Origin: Medicago truncatula
Lineage: Eukaryota > Streptophyta > Magnoliopsida > Fabales > Fabaceae
DNA length: 64,000 nucleotides
Reading direction: 5' to 3'
NCBI RefSeq assembly: GCF_003473485.1
Contig: NC_053043.1
Coordinates: forward strand, 9,248,001 to 9,312,000
This document shows positions 61,818 through 64,000 of the stretch, piece by piece. The notes below the pieces were generated by a model. That model ran no database searches. It was not told the DNA's origin and saw only the letters and a list, made by a program, of their open reading frames with translations. The position numbers and the translations under genes are program-made. How positions within the stretch are numbered: the first letter of the stretch is position 1; each line of letters starts with the position of its first letter.

Positions 61818-62223
61818 GTCAAATGCATATAAATGTCCTTTAAGTTTTTCATTTTTCCCAAAGTCGTCCTTTAAGTTTCAAAAGTCTCAAGCAAGTCCTT
61901 TAAGTTTCAAAAGTCCCAAACAAGTCCTTTTAGTTTTTGAATCGTTTCAAACAAGTCCTTTTAGAGGATGATGGTGATGATAGCAACAAAGAGCATTATC
62001 CACCATTTGTCATGCATAAAAAGATAGCTAATTTTAAGTGGGTGTTAGGAGCCAAATTTGGTACCAAAGATGAGTTCAAGGAAGCAATTACCAACTATGC
62101 TATCTACAATAGGACTTGTTTGAAACGATTCAAAAACTAAAAGGACTTGTTTGGGACTTTTGAAACTTAAAGGACGACTTTAGGAAAAATGAAAAACTTA
62201 AATGACCTTTAGATGCATTTGAC
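61818..62223 (+). mobile_element. Mutator-like deletion derivative carrying a MuDR transposase fragment
   Basis: Termini GTCAAATGCATATAAATGTC and ATGACCTTTAGATGCATTTGAC are inverted repeats. The 9-bp CATATATAT flanks both ends (61809-61817, 62224-62232). Between the arms about 150 bp encode SNKEHYPPFVMHKKIANFKW, VLGAKFGTKDEFKEAITNYA and IYNRTCLKRFKN, the N-terminal MuDR domain (the F.W..G..F....EFK.A...YA pattern). The rest of the transposase is deleted. The internal sequence directly links this 406-bp element to autonomous Mutator-type parents. Confidence 0.88.
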
Positions 62224-62238
62224 CATATATATATATAT

Positions 62239-62603
62239 ATGGTTTAAATATGCAAACTGTCCTTGTAATTTGAGCGCATTTTGATTTTCGTCCCTGTAAA
62301 TAAAATAAAATTAATTACATCCCTATAAAAATAAAATTTGTTTTAAAAATGTCCCTGGCCCCACTTCATTGGTGATTTGGCAAGGTTTTGGGCCACGTGG
62401 CAGTTGCTGATTGTGCAACTTATGCCACGTGGCGCTCCGTGCAACTGCCACGTGGCCCAAAACCTTGCCAAATCACCAATGAAGTGGGGCCAGTGACATT
62501 TTTAAAACAAATTTTTTCTTACAAGGATGTAATTAATTTTTTTTTTATAGGGATAAAAATCAAAATGCGCTCAAATTAGAGGGACAGTTTGCATATTTAA
62601 GCC
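62239..62603. mobile_element. Palindromic MITE with perfect 51-bp core hairpin
   Basis: The ends GGTTTAAATATGCAAACTGTCC and its inverted counterpart GGACAGTTTGCATATTTAAG bound a 365-bp palindrome. A core of 51-bp arms (62357-62407 and 62441-62491) is identical in inverted orientation around a 33-nt loop. TATATATAT lies outside both ends but is low-complexity. Likely Mutator-type. Confidence 0.85.
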
Positions 62604-64000
62604 TATATATATTGATGAGTCGAATGTAATAATATTTTTCTGTAATTCCATTGAATTTAATTTTTAACTTCTAATTAATTGAATGCATTCACTCAAAAAA
62701 ATAATTAATTGAATGCATAAAATTTTAAAGAATAATTTTAGTTTTTGTTCGTTTAACATGTGCCTTAAAACACAAGTTAGCATGACCCTTTCACGAAACT
62801 TAATTGTAAATAAAAAGAGATACAAATTTTAACATATATACTATGCTTCTTTAAGAAAAGAACATATATACTATGCTAAAATATGTTTGGTAAATAATAT
62901 TAAAATAAGATACTTAAAAAATAATTATACATTGACAATGTAAAATTATTTTACATATTCATCTAATAATGTGGTGTCACGTCAATTAATGAATGTGAGA
63001 ATTCATGTGTTTTCAACCACATTAAATGATGTGTCAATACAATTAAACTTATCATAAAATATAAAAAATGATAATGTTCCTCTTCAAAAACAAATTGATA
63101 ATTGTTTTTCTTTTTTTAAGAAATCAAAATAAAATATATTACTACCAGCAGACTATCTTCTCAGCACAAGATGTGTCGGAGAAAATAGCCAAAAGATACA
63201 TCACAAGTTCACAAAATAAAGGATAGGTTAGCCAATACCCGAACAAAGAAAAGGGTATTTTCATCAGTTTAAAGTGCATGAGAGCAAATAGTGAAACCTA
63301 ATGAGCAATTTTCTTTGTTTTTTGGTGAAACAATTCTTAGAGAGTCTATACTTCGCTCATGGTCGAACTCCGAATTATCAGGACCTTCTCTGCTAATCGG
63401 AGGGTTAACCCTAAAAAGAGATGATTATATTTGTTGTTACATACGAAAATCAAATGGAGTTCATAAATATAATAATTAACTTGTAACTCATGAATTTTGC
63501 TTATATTTAAGTTTTGGCTAGAAAGACAAATAAATGTGTATTCAGTTTAAATTTAGGTCAATTATATTATGCACAAGTGCTATAAATTTTATCATTGGAT
63601 CAAATGAGGTATAATGTGACTTGTGATCTAATTGAAAAAAAACAAATTTATATATGATACAAAATTAATTTACTTATACACATTAGACAAAGTTTTAAAT
63701 TTAACTATGATATCCAATTTTATATTAATGTCTGGTTTCACAAATGTAGATGACATTTTTTTTTTTTTTTTGAGAGATGACACTTTTAAACTTAAAAGTT
63801 ACAAATGCACATTTTAGTTATAAATGTGCATTTTAGATCTTGCTTTGCTCTAAATCTCTTATCGGCGGTCCAACCCTAGATTGACTGCAGTCCAACCTTA
63901 AAACCTTGAACCTATGGAAACATTGGTCAATGTCATGTGTTTTTTATTACCTTATCAAATAGTTTATGAGTAGACAATTTATTGGCCTAATTCTCTTGAA
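62604..64000. other. Gene-free right end of the window
   Basis: AT-rich. At about 62930-63010 ATTGACAATGTAAAATTATT and TGACACRTCA-like sequence suggest one end of another small element, but the partner end was not found. No gene is seen. Confidence 0.5.

Overview
The window is plant nuclear DNA. It is AT-rich, has GT-AG introns and carries many transposon relics. Protein families and repeat types point to a legume, most likely Medicago or a close relative (inference; no species marker was tested). Real genes fill a small part of the 64 kb. All recognised genes except one small acidic-protein gene lie on the minus strand.

Layout: 1-1770 is the 5' part of a Rho GDP-dissociation inhibitor gene that runs off the left edge. 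2590-3190 is a LINE relic. 7090-8976 is a five-exon, plastid-targeted-looking NTF2-like gene. 9464-11019 is an AGAGAAA-rich inverted-repeat element with a second, related element nested in it. 12870-13265 is another LINE relic. 13.3-18.6 kb holds no gene I can support. 18716-19772 is a two-exon gene for a very acidic, disordered protein on the plus strand.

20.6-54.5 kb is the main feature: four tandem, same-strand copies of a UPL5-type HECT ubiquitin ligase gene (here A, B, C and D). All have the same three-exon structure, with exon 2 of 587 nt and last exon of 264 nt in every copy. A, B and C are intact (826, 815 and 820 aa) and keep an N-terminal ubiquitin-like domain, the HECT cysteine and the phenylalanine four residues from the C terminus. 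D is broken in the ubiquitin-like domain by a frameshift and a stop. It also reads as a mosaic: C-like in the 5' two thirds of exon 1 and B-like in the HECT part. Spacers between copies hold a 3.4-kb solo LTR, LINE pieces, Mutator-like, Harbinger-like and long-inverted-repeat elements. Part of the acidic-gene 3' UTR was carried along with at least one duplicated block.

54.9-55.4 kb is a tandem repeat of about 160 bp. 57.2-60.9 kb holds an F-box/FBA relic whose F-box half is broken, plus a duplicated copy of its 3' flank. 58.8-62.6 kb is a dense cluster of small inverted-repeat transposons, several with clear 9-bp target duplications. The final 1.4 kb shows no gene.

The intact UPL5-like genes would encode E3 ligases that take ubiquitin from an E2 onto a cysteine and pass it to substrates. 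The best candidate for something new is this array and its history of duplication, sequence exchange and decay of one member.
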